Source: Firmicutes bacterium UBA6806 (lineage in GTDB: Bacteria > Bacillota > Clostridia > Peptostreptococcales > Acidaminobacteraceae). Taken from it: 31,472 bases of DNA. The position numbers and the translations under genes were made by a program. Shown in pieces: positions 6,517 to 12,235 of this stretch. Location of the stretch: assembly GCA_002452745.1 (NCBI GenBank), contig DKFC01000040.1, forward strand, positions 1-31,472. The letters run 5' to 3'. The notes below the pieces were generated by a model. The model was given only the letters and a program-made list of their open reading frames with translations, searched no databases and was not told the origin of the DNA. The number at the start of each line of letters is the position of its first letter. Positions within the stretch are counted from its first letter, which is position 1.

Positions 6517-6753
6517 ATGAAAGATTTCAACGATTTTATAGATATTTTGAATCCCCAAACTGAATCTGATGTTTCGATTTATAAAAGAGCAGCTGATAAC
6601 ATGATGCAATCTTTTGAAGAAACTTATGATGATTCTGACGATTCTACACTTCAACAAGCCAAATTGCATGGAGCAATTATTGACTCAATGCAACAGTTTT
6701 CAATTGAATTATTAGAGAAATATCATCATTGGTTACATGATGACAATCAATAA
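6517..6753 (+). CDS. Highly acidic small protein, lone plus-strand gene in the early region (78 aa)
   Basis: A very strong site (AAAGGAGGTGAT) precedes ATG 6517; the longer open frame upstream is not needed. The protein (MKDFNDFIDILNPQTESD...) has about 17 Asp/Glu against 5 Lys/Arg, including YDDSDDS in the middle, and looks helical. It is transcribed against the surrounding early operon and overlaps the end of the 6747-6965 gene by 7 bases tail to tail. I do not recognise it. Small acidic phage proteins are sometimes DNA mimics or inhibitors of host enzymes, which is only a possibility here. Confidence 0.6.
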   Translation: MKDFNDFIDILNPQTESDVSIYKRAADNMMQSFEETYDDSDDSTLQQAKLHGAIIDSMQQFSIELLEKYHHWLHDDNQ

Positions 6754-6965
6754 CGTGACTTTTGTCTTCTAGACAATTGTTCAGCCACTTTCTTTACCGA
6801 TACATTTTGGTATTTTGAAGATTCTGTTATCTGAACTTCAATCCGATTCTCTTTCAAAGTGTTCTTGGTTTGAAGTTCTTTTAACAGGAGTATTACTTCA
6901 TTGCTTTTATTAAAAAAATCTTCTAGTGTACACGATATCTTGATTTCAAATCTTGTTTCTTGCAT
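6747..6965 (-). CDS. Small phage protein of unknown function (72 aa)
   Basis: ATG 6965 follows AAAGGGGGTGAG and copy C of the leader element. The N-terminus alternates like beta strands (TRFEIKISCTLEDFF), followed by a helix (EVILLLKELQTKN) and a basic C-terminus (SRRQKSRY). It is the second gene of the leftward early transcript, after the Cro-like gene. Family unknown. Confidence 0.6.
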   Translation of the reverse strand: MQETRFEIKISCTLEDFFNKSNEVILLLKELQTKNTLKENRIEVQITESSKYQNVSVKKVAEQLSRRQKSRY

Positions 6966-7010
6966 TCACTCACCCCCTTTCTATGTATGAGGCCGAATCT
7001 ATCGACCTTT
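6966..7010 (-). promoter_or_regulatory. Repeated leader element, copy C
   Basis: Upstream of the 6747-6965 gene. The plus-strand reading TATGTATGAGGCCGAA differs from copy B by one base in 16. The minus-strand RNA can form GGUCGA-UAGAU-UCGGCC, a 6-bp stem in the same position relative to the CATACATA box as in copy B. The upstream AAAATTTT part is missing. Confidence 0.55.
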
Positions 7011-7018
7011 ATTCACAC

Positions 7019-7228
7019 TTAGTGTACTTTATCTCCAAAAAAAAGCTCTCCAACTGATTTTCCATAAAACTGTGCCAATTTCAATTTTATCTCATCCCTA
7101 GGTATTCTATCTCCATTTTCATACATTGATAATGCTGACACACTTATACCAATTGTATTAGCTACAAATTCTCTTGAATCCGAACCTCTTAGTTCTCTCA
7201 AATTCTCTGCAATTTTTTCCTTATTCAT
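7019..7228 (-). CDS. Cro-like XRE-family regulator (69 aa)
   Basis: The 69-residue chain is a single helix-turn-helix domain: ENLRELRG at 8-15, then SREFVANTIGISVSALSMYE, in which the recognition helix carries SALSMYENG, and a last helix ending ELFFGDKVH. It starts at ATG 7228 behind GGAGGGAG. It is the first gene of the leftward early operon, reads from a consensus promoter (TTGACA-N17-TAATAT), and faces the repressor gene across shared operators. This is the arrangement of a Cro-type early regulator in temperate phages. Its exact binding preference is inferred, not seen. Confidence 0.85.
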   Translation of the reverse strand: MNKEKIAENLRELRGSDSREFVANTIGISVSALSMYENGDRIPRDEIKLKLAQFYGKSVGELFFGDKVH

Positions 7229-7245
7229 TCGTCTCCCTCCTTGTG

Positions 7246-7364
7246 CACGTTTTGTGTACTTTCATATTAATCCATCATTTCATTTTTGTCAACACGTTTT
7301 GTGTACTTTTTTCATTTAATACACTTTTCGTGTTATTTCGTGTTGAACTATAACACTTTTCGTG
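7246..7364. promoter_or_regulatory. Four CAC-N5-GTG operators of the lysogeny switch
   Basis: Sites are CACGTTTTGTG at 7246-7256 and 7293-7303, and CACTTTTCGTG at 7322-7332 and 7354-7364. The last one extends to a perfect palindrome with 11-bp arms and a 5-base centre (7346-7372). The first two bracket the leftward promoter; the last overlaps the likely rightward promoter. Confidence 0.8.
7264..7292 (-). promoter_or_regulatory. Leftward early promoter
   Basis: On the minus strand, TTGACA (7292-7287) and TAATAT (7269-7264) are separated by exactly 17 bases, a near-perfect sigma-A promoter. One operator starts at the edge of the -35 box and another lies just downstream of the -10, so bound repressor would block it. 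Confidence 0.85.
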
Positions 7365-7371
7365 TTATAGT
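7343..7371 (+). promoter_or_regulatory. Likely repressor promoter
   Basis: TTGAAC (7343-7348) and TATAGT (7366-7371) with a 17-base spacer. The long palindromic operator covers the spacer and -10, consistent with autorepression. It leaves only about 10 bases of leader before ATG 7388, so the promoter may lie elsewhere. Confidence 0.5.
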
Positions 7372-7387
7372 TTTAGTGGAGGATGTT

Positions 7388-7735
7388 ATGAGCAAATTTT
7401 CTAATAATATAAAAAAACTGCGTTTAGATCACAACCTAACCCAAAATGAACTTGCACTTAAACTTGGCGTATCAAAAAGTACCATCAGTATGTACGAAAA
7501 TGGCAATAGAACTCCTGATTTCGAAATGCTTGAATCTATTGCTGATTTCTTTAATGTTTCAATTGATTCGCTTATTGGTGCTCAGAATAAAGTTTCTGGT
7601 TTGTCAAAAGAATCTTCTGATGAAACTGAAATTAGAACTCTCGCAGCTCATGCTGTTGGCGACTTGACAGAAGAAGATATGAAAAAAATAATTGAGTATG
7701 CTAAGTTTATTAAATCTCAACATACTCAAAAATAA
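7388..7735 (+). CDS. Phage repressor, XRE-family (115 aa)
   Basis: I choose ATG 7388 (MSKFSNNIKKLR), five bases after GGAGG, rather than the longer frame that runs through the operators. The N-terminal 65 residues are an XRE helix-turn-helix: LRLDHNLTQNELALKLGVSK with recognition helix STISMYENG, then PDFEMLESIADFFNVSIDSLIG. The C-terminal part (residues 70-115) is a linker and helix (TEEDMKKIIEYAKFIKSQ), without an LexA-type peptidase domain. It is divergent from the Cro-like gene. Inference: it keeps the element silent by binding the CAC-N5-GTG operators. With no autoprotease domain, induction would need an antirepressor or another route. Confidence 0.85.
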   Translation: MSKFSNNIKKLRLDHNLTQNELALKLGVSKSTISMYENGNRTPDFEMLESIADFFNVSIDSLIGAQNKVSGLSKESSDETEIRTLAAHAVGDLTEEDMKKIIEYAKFIKSQHTQK

Positions 7736-7806
7736 AAATCCATATTTTGATATCATCGGTTTTACCGCTTGATATAAATACAATTTAAAAAGGAGACTAC
7801 ATACAA

Positions 7807-8538
7807 ATGGAAGAAAAGAAAGTAAAGGTTAAAAAACCATTCTATAAGAGATGGTGGTTTATTTTAATCGTTGTGTTCGTCGTTATTTCCGCAATTGGCT
7901 CTGCTGGTGGCGGTGACGAAAAAAAATTGGACTCTTCAACACCTTCGCAAGAAACTAGTTCTTTACCAAATGATGGATCATCTGACGCTACATCTGAAAC
8001 TCCAGCTGATTCAGAACCTGCTCCCTCCGCCGAACCAGATATCGTCAAATTTAGTGATGGGCTATACAAAGTTGGCTCTGATATTCCATCTGGTCTTTAC
8101 AGAGTAGATACAGATGGTCTTATGAATTTAGCCTACTTTGAAAGACTTAAAGACTCAAACATGAATTTTGACTCTATTATTTCTAACATCACTTTTAATA
8201 ACGACGGTTATGTTAGGATTTTAGATACAGATGCGTTTTTTAAAGTTCAAGGCGCAACTATATACCCTTTTGACATCGACTCTGCTCAACCTAGCTTTTT
8301 AGACGAGTATGAAGATGGAATTTTCTTAGTCGGAATTGATATTGCCCCTGGTGAATATAAGGTTGCAGTTACTGATACTTTAACAGGTATCGGTTATCTT
8401 GAAAGGCTCAACGATGTATCTGGCTCTTTTAATTCAATTATAGCTAACTCCGCTTTTGAAAACCAAACTTACATTACTGTTGATGCCTCTGACTTTGCTA
8501 TAAAAGTTCAGGGGTGCAAGTTAACAAAATCTAATTAA
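7807..8538 (+). CDS. Membrane-anchored protein with two extracytoplasmic repeats, lysogeny region
   Basis: The 243-residue protein has a basic N-terminus, one transmembrane helix at about 16-33 (WWFILIVVFVVISAIG), a Ser/Pro/Thr-rich linker (about 40-78) and two homologous repeats at about 84-152 and 170-238. The repeats share DG(L/I)-x-x-VG-x-DI-x-x-G-x-Y-x-V, then Y-x-ERL-x-D, FxSII, and a closing KVQG. There is no Cys at a lipobox. A ribosome site (AAGGAG) lies 11 bases before ATG 7807. It lies between the repressor and the int operon, where temperate phages of Firmicutes often keep superinfection-exclusion genes expressed in the lysogen. That role is inferred from location and topology only. 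Confidence 0.75.
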   Translation: MEEKKVKVKKPFYKRWWFILIVVFVVISAIGSAGGGDEKKLDSSTPSQETSSLPNDGSSDATSETPADSEPAPSAEPDIVKFSDGLYKVGSDIPSGLYRVDTDGLMNLAYFERLKDSNMNFDSIISNITFNNDGYVRILDTDAFFKVQGATIYPFDIDSAQPSFLDEYEDGIFLVGIDIAPGEYKVAVTDTLTGIGYLERLNDVSGSFNSIIANSAFENQTYITVDASDFAIKVQGCKLTKSN

Positions 8539-8544
8539 TCTTAA

Positions 8545-8581
8545 AATAAAAAGCCCTCTGTGCTACCAACACAAAGGACTC
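8545..8581 (-). terminator. Minus-strand intrinsic terminator after the membrane-protein gene
   Basis: On the minus strand an 11-bp stem (AGTCCTTTGTG with CACAGAGGGCT, two wobbles, 7-base loop) is followed by TTTTTATTTT. On the plus strand two pairs are lost and the T tract is poor. No annotated minus-strand gene feeds it. Confidence 0.6.
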
Positions 8582-8608
8582 TTTAGGTACTATTCAGACG
8601 AGATGTCC

Positions 8609-8639
8609 GATATAATACACAACGCAAGTTTATTATATC
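8609..8639. repeat. 9-bp inverted repeat upstream of hicA
   Basis: GATATAATA (8609-8617) and TATTATATC (8631-8639) are perfect inverted copies around a 13-base loop. Each arm contains a TATAAT box, one reading each way, so this may be a divergent promoter or a binding site. Confidence 0.5.
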
Positions 8640-8646
8640 ATCTAAT

Positions 8647-8674
8647 ACACCTGTTCTTCAACGGGTGTTTTTTT
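8647..8674 (+). terminator. Strong plus-strand terminator before the hicAB-int unit
   Basis: ACACCTGTT and AACGGGTGT pair over 9 bp (one G-U) with a CTTC loop and are followed by a run of seven T. It would stop transcripts from the repressor and membrane-protein genes, so hicA-hicB-int depend on their own promoter. Confidence 0.85.
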
Positions 8675-8676
8675 GC

Positions 8677-8727
8677 ACGTGTTATACGCATATTTTTCTT
8701 TACAATACGTGTTATACGTGTTATAAT
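8677..8727 (+). promoter_or_regulatory. hicA promoter with three ACGTGTTATA repeats
   Basis: TTTACA (8699-8704) and TATAAT (8722-8727) are 17 bases apart. The decamer ACGTGTTATA occurs at 8677-8686, 8707-8716 and 8716-8725; two copies fill the spacer and reach into the -10. This is the expected layout for autorepression by HicB through its DNA-binding domain. Confidence 0.8.
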
Positions 8728-8747
8728 TATATTGTAAGGAGGCGGTC

Positions 8748-8924
8748 ATGAAGGGAAAAGATTTGGTTAAGTTATTAAAGCAAGATGGTTGGCATGTCGA
8801 ACGTATAAATGGAAGTCACCATATCATGAAAAAAGATGATAAGACAGAGATTATACCAGTACATAATACAGATATCCCAATTGGTTTACTGAACAAGATT
8901 TTAAAAAGGACGGGGCTGAAATAA
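8748..8924 (+). CDS. hicA: HicA family toxin (58 aa)
   Basis: The 58-residue protein matches the HicA fold: MKGKDLVKLLKQDGW at the start, then V-x-R-x-x-GSHH at 18-25 with the catalytic His of the double-stranded-RNA-binding fold, and IPVHN at 36-40 before DIPIGLLNKILKRTG. By family knowledge HicA is a ribosome-independent mRNA interferase. ATG 8748 follows AAGGAGGCGG. The gene precedes hicB by 49 bases. The gap begins with a GGGGCT/AGCCCC hairpin (8912-8930) that covers the hicA stop and might tune hicB or int expression. The promoter carries three operator-like decamers. Confidence 0.9.
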   Translation: MKGKDLVKLLKQDGWHVERINGSHHIMKKDDKTEIIPVHNTDIPIGLLNKILKRTGLK

Positions 8925-8973
8925 AGCCCCTACCTTTAAACACATATAAATTAAGTTTAATGGAGGTAAAAGT

Positions 8974-9354
8974 ATGTTAAGAGTATATCCCGCAAATTTT
9001 CACGAGGAAAATGGTTCGTTTTGGGTAGAGTTTCCCGATCTCGAAGGTTGTCAAACGACTGGAGATTCTTTGGAAGATGTTTTCGAGTTGGCGCAAGAAG
9101 TTTTAGGTCTTTATCTAGCTTCTAAAATTGAAAATAATGAGACCATTCCCTCCCCTTCTGATATCAAAGATGTCGCTTTTGATGACGGATTTTTAAGCTA
9201 TGTGGCGACAGATGTCGCACAGCATATGAGAGATACTGCTCCCGTCAAAAAAACACTTACCATTCCAAAATGGTTGAACATTGAAGCAGAGAAAAAGCAT
9301 ATAAACTTTTCTTCTACATTAAAAGCTGCCCTTTTAAAAGAGATTGAAGGTTGA
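8974..9354 (+). CDS. hicB: HicB family antitoxin
   Basis: The 126-residue antitoxin has the N-terminal HicB partial-RNase-H-like domain (VYPANF.. then WVEFPDLEGCQTTGDSLEDV at about 18-37, and a helix to about 55). Its C-terminal segment (KKTLTIPKWLNIEAEKKHIN, then a helix) fits a ribbon-helix-helix DNA-binding domain. It neutralises HicA and probably represses the operon through the ACGTGTTATA decamers. ATG 8974 follows TGGAGG. The stop at 9354 lies only 4 bases before the integrase start, with no terminator between, so int is very likely in the same transcript. Confidence 0.9.
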   Translation: MLRVYPANFHEENGSFWVEFPDLEGCQTTGDSLEDVFELAQEVLGLYLASKIENNETIPSPSDIKDVAFDDGFLSYVATDVAQHMRDTAPVKKTLTIPKWLNIEAEKKHINFSSTLKAALLKEIEG

Positions 9355-9358
9355 TGTC

Positions 9359-11290
9359 ATGAAAAAAAAGGCCGCTCTTTATGTTCGTGTGAGTACATCT
9401 CATCAGGTTGACAAGGATTCCCTACCCTTCCAGCGTCAAGAGCTTCAAAATTATGCAAAGTATGTGCTTGGGATTGATGATTTTGTTCTCTTTCAAGACG
9501 CTGGCTATTCTGCAAAGAATACAGATCGCCCAGACTACCAAAATATGATTCTTCGTATAAAGTCTAGAGAGTTTTCTCATCTTCTTGTATGGAAGATTGA
9601 CCGCATCTCTCGTAATCTAAAAGATTTTACTGAAATGTATGAAGATTTAAAGAAATACGGCGTTACTTTCATATCAAAAAACGAGCAATTTGACACATCC
9701 ACCGCTATGGGCGATGCCATGCTTAAGATAACGCTTGTCTTTGCTGAACTCGAAAGGAACATGACCAGCGAGCGTGTAAAGTCTATTATGCTTGATCGAG
9801 CATCAAAGGGCATTTGGAATGGGGCGAGAGTTCCTTTGGGTTATAAGCGTATTGGCAAAGAATTTCCCACAGTGGACGAGCATGAGGCTTCCATAGTTAA
9901 TTATGTATTCGATTCCTATATAAAGTTATCATCTACCACAAAAGTCGCTCAGAGGTTAAATTCGGAGCATATATTGACAAAGTCTGGTAGCAAATGGACA
10001 GGCAAGACCGTTAACGATCTTTTGAGAAATCCTTTTTATATCGGCACATACCGATACAACCATAGAGTTAGTAAAACCGCCCGCATTAAGGCTGAATCTG
10101 AATGGATAATAGTTGAAAATAACCATCTTGGTATTGTTTCGCCAGAAAAATTTGAAAAGGTCAATAATATGTTGACCAATAATTACAGAGGCAATGGTAC
10201 TTTTCAACGAGAGAATACGCATACTCATATATTTGCTCGATCACTTATTTGCGGCAAATGTGGTGCATCTCTCATAGCTGGGCAAGATGTTGCAAGAAAA
10301 GATGGATATAGGCCTTCCCGTTATACGTGTTATTCATCAAGAAAATACAATGAGCATAGTGTTGGGCGCTGCAACAACTTCATAAGTGATATAACACTTC
10401 TTCCCTTCGTACTAAGTTATATTTCAAACTTTATCAATCTTTACAATCGGATTGATAAACAACATTCAGCTAGGGATGTCGAAAGAACACTTCTCAGAGG
10501 TTCTTCGTTTGTTGATGTTGCTGGCATAGATAATAATGGCCTGTATGGTGTTTTAAATTCTATCAGCGGAGAAAATCGTACACCAGACTATAAAGAAAAG
10601 AGCGCTACTGAACCAGCATTTAATATGGCTCTTGAAACTTTAAAGCGTGAAAAGCAGAAATTTGAAAAGGCTCTCACAAGGCTTGAGGATTTATACCTCT
10701 TCTCAGAGGAAGCCATGAGCGAAAAAGATTTTATTTTTAAGAAGCGGGATATCGTTGCCAACATCGAGCGCATAAACAGTGAGCTTTCAGAACTCCATAA
10801 AACTAGTTCAGACCATCGCATCACTTTTGATACCGCTTTCTTAAGCAAGGTCAGCAACTTCGTAATTTTAAATGAGCTTTCCACCAGACGCACATTTGAC
10901 TTTAAGGAACTACTCAACATCGTATCAACTGATGAAATTAAGGAATTTGTAAACTCTGTGGTGACTGAAATCGTTGTCCAAGATAAAAAAGTCCTTTCAA
11001 TAACTCTTGCAAATGGCATTAAAACCCACTTTGCTTATAGACTTCCCGAAGAACAAAAGATTAGGACTCGTGAAAAATTTCTTTACCGCTCATATGAACC
11101 GATGCTTTTAGATTATTTCAAGAACCACGATTCAATTTCTAGGCATGAAGCCGAAATTCTAACAGGCATGAGCCGTGGCGCATGCCTTTCTATTTTGACC
11201 GAATTCATGGATCGAGGCATCTTAATCAAAAAAGGCAATTCGGTTGCATCAAGGTATTATTTAACAGAAAAAAACCCGCATGAGTCATAA
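9359..11290 (+). CDS. Large serine recombinase (phage integrase)
   Basis: I start at ATG 9359 (MKKKAALYVRVSTS); a TTG at 9344 would add five residues and overlap hicB. The 643-residue chain shows the serine-resolvase catalytic domain: nucleophile Ser12 in YVRVSTS, SLPFQRQ, the DAGYSAKN.RP segment, KIDRISRN near 80 and MTSERVK near 138. A recombinase domain (GARVPLGYKR ...) is followed by a zinc ribbon with CGKCGASL and a paired CN near residue 340, a coiled-coil stretch near 430-480, and a long C-terminus. It catalyses attP x attB recombination. A hairpin terminator overlaps the stop. The gene lies next to the chromosomal junction in mtaB. The hicAB promoter upstream probably drives it. Confidence 0.95.
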   Translation: MKKKAALYVRVSTSHQVDKDSLPFQRQELQNYAKYVLGIDDFVLFQDAGYSAKNTDRPDYQNMILRIKSREFSHLLVWKIDRISRNLKDFTEMYEDLKKYGVTFISKNEQFDTSTAMGDAMLKITLVFAELERNMTSERVKSIMLDRASKGIWNGARVPLGYKRIGKEFPTVDEHEASIVNYVFDSYIKLSSTTKVAQRLNSEHILTKSGSKWTGKTVNDLLRNPFYIGTYRYNHRVSKTARIKAESEWIIVENNHLGIVSPEKFEKVNNMLTNNYRGNGTFQRENTHTHIFARSLICGKCGASLIAGQDVARKDGYRPSRYTCYSSRKYNEHSVGRCNNFISDITLLPFVLSYISNFINLYNRIDKQHSARDVERTLLRGSSFVDVAGIDNNGLYGVLNSISGENRTPDYKEKSATEPAFNMALETLKREKQKFEKALTRLEDLYLFSEEAMSEKDFIFKKRDIVANIERINSELSELHKTSSDHRITFDTAFLSKVSNFVILNELSTRRTFDFKELLNIVSTDEIKEFVNSVVTEIVVQDKKVLSITLANGIKTHFAYRLPEEQKIRTREKFLYRSYEPMLLDYFKNHDSISRHEAEILTGMSRGACLSILTEFMDRGILIKKGNSVASRYYLTEKNPHES

Positions 11291-11305
11291 GACTTGCGGG
11301 TTTTT
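11273..11305 (+). terminator. Integrase terminator
   Basis: AACCCGCA (11273-11280) pairs with TGCGGGTT (11295-11302), with an inner AGTC/GACT stem, followed by T residues to 11305. The hairpin includes the last codons and stop of the integrase gene. Confidence 0.85.
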
Positions 11306-11405
11306 GGCTTATTATGGTAAAAAAATCGTTATTTTTGCCATCGGTGTTTTCGTTGGTATTTCAATATTTTCCAGATATCATATTTCGTTTTACTTTAGGT
11401 CAACC
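11303..11405. other. Putative attachment-site junction (right end of the element)
   Basis: This stretch joins the integrase terminator to the broken mtaB start. The chromosomal sequence is recognisable up to 11403 or slightly beyond (codon 10 of mtaB and two bases of codon 11, TG). The element side contributes the rest. The crossover point is therefore probably within a few bases of 11401-11405. No gene is seen here. A 64-codon plus-strand frame (11314-11508) crosses the junction and is not credible. Confidence 0.6.
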
Positions 11406-11432
11406 GAGCGTTGCAAATGCTACTTTTTGCAT
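11400..11432 (-). pseudogene. mtaB: mtaB 5' remnant (first ten codons), interrupted by the element
   Basis: The minus-strand frame starts at ATG 11432, six bases after AGGAG, and reads MQKVAFATLG then TGA. This matches the highly conserved start of MtaB, the radical-SAM enzyme that adds a methylthio group to t6A37 of tRNA, whose next residue is the first cluster cysteine (LGCK). It begins 45 bases past the rsmE stop, the normal gene order in Firmicutes (prmA-rsmE-mtaB). The stop TGA in place of TGC/TGT marks the junction with foreign DNA. The rest of the gene should lie beyond the left edge, at the other end of the element. Ten residues are few, but their identity, position and ribosome site agree. 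Confidence 0.75.
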
Positions 11433-11477
11433 TTATAACTCCTATTTCAATTACCTTCATTTTAATATTCTATCGTC

Positions 11478-12221
11478 TCATGAAGACAGGTCGCCCACTG
11501 CGTATTGAAGACAGGCAACGCATGCCATACCAGCGGTTTCAGTCCTGAGAATTCGCTTGCCCAGTGTCACGATTTTTGCACCGCCATCGAGGAGCAATTG
11601 AACTTCTGCTTGGTCAAAACCACCTTCTGGGCCAATGATAACTGCGATGTTTTTATAAGTCATTTCAACCAGCACATGATTGAGATAGTTTTGGGATTCA
11701 CCTTCATAGAGCATAATAACAAGATCGTAATCTGAAAAGCACAATGGCAGTTCAGTCAACTTTAGCACGCCTTTTACTTCAGAAATATAGTCCCGCTTAG
11801 ACTGTTTCGCCGCTTCAAGCGCAATTTTATTATAGCGGTCTAGCTTTTTTCCAACATCTTTATCTTTAAAATCGACAATACAGCGCTTGGACGTCACTAA
11901 ATAGAAGTCCCTGACGCCAAGTTCGACGTTTTTTTGAATAATAAGTTCCAATTTCTGCCCTTTGGGAAGGCACTGAAAAATATCTATTTGAACAGGGGAT
12001 TCATTTTCTGGCGCTGTCTTTTCCACAATATCAAGTAGGATTTCCTCATCTGATACAGCAGTGACTTTGCCCAGATAGACCACAGATGGCGTACAGATAG
12101 AAATTTCCTCTCCCGTGTTGATTCTAAGTGACTTTTGAAGATGCCTTACAGAATCCAAATGCCGTATGGAAATCTCAGTTTCTCTGACAATATCCTCTTG
12201 ATTTAAAAAAAACTTATACAT
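11478..12221 (-). CDS. rsmE: 16S rRNA (uracil1498-N3)-methyltransferase RsmE
   Basis: The 247-residue protein is full length for the family. It shows the SPOUT-fold AdoMet knot motifs VIIGPEGGF near residue 193 and LGKRILRTETAG near residue 218, and an N-terminal PUA-like domain. The chain ends normally at YAVGDLSS. It methylates N3 of U1498 in 16S rRNA. It starts at ATG 12221, 14 bases after prmA, and is followed by the broken mtaB start, so the prmA-rsmE-mtaB operon has lost its last member in this state. Confidence 0.95.
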   Translation of the reverse strand: MYKFFLNQEDIVRETEISIRHLDSVRHLQKSLRINTGEEISICTPSVVYLGKVTAVSDEEILLDIVEKTAPENESPVQIDIFQCLPKGQKLELIIQKNVELGVRDFYLVTSKRCIVDFKDKDVGKKLDRYNKIALEAAKQSKRDYISEVKGVLKLTELPLCFSDYDLVIMLYEGESQNYLNHVLVEMTYKNIAVIIGPEGGFDQAEVQLLLDGGAKIVTLGKRILRTETAGMACVACLQYAVGDLSS

Positions 12222-12235
12222 ATTGGCTCCTTGTA

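Noticed and set aside
7286..7387. Upstream extension of the repressor to 7286
   Set aside because: It would translate through the operators and promoter. GGAGG directly before ATG 7388 fits the usual repressor start.
11314..11508. 64-codon plus-strand frame across the junction
   Set aside because: It has no ribosome site, crosses from element DNA into the end of rsmE, and covers the mtaB remnant on the other strand. It is a chance frame.
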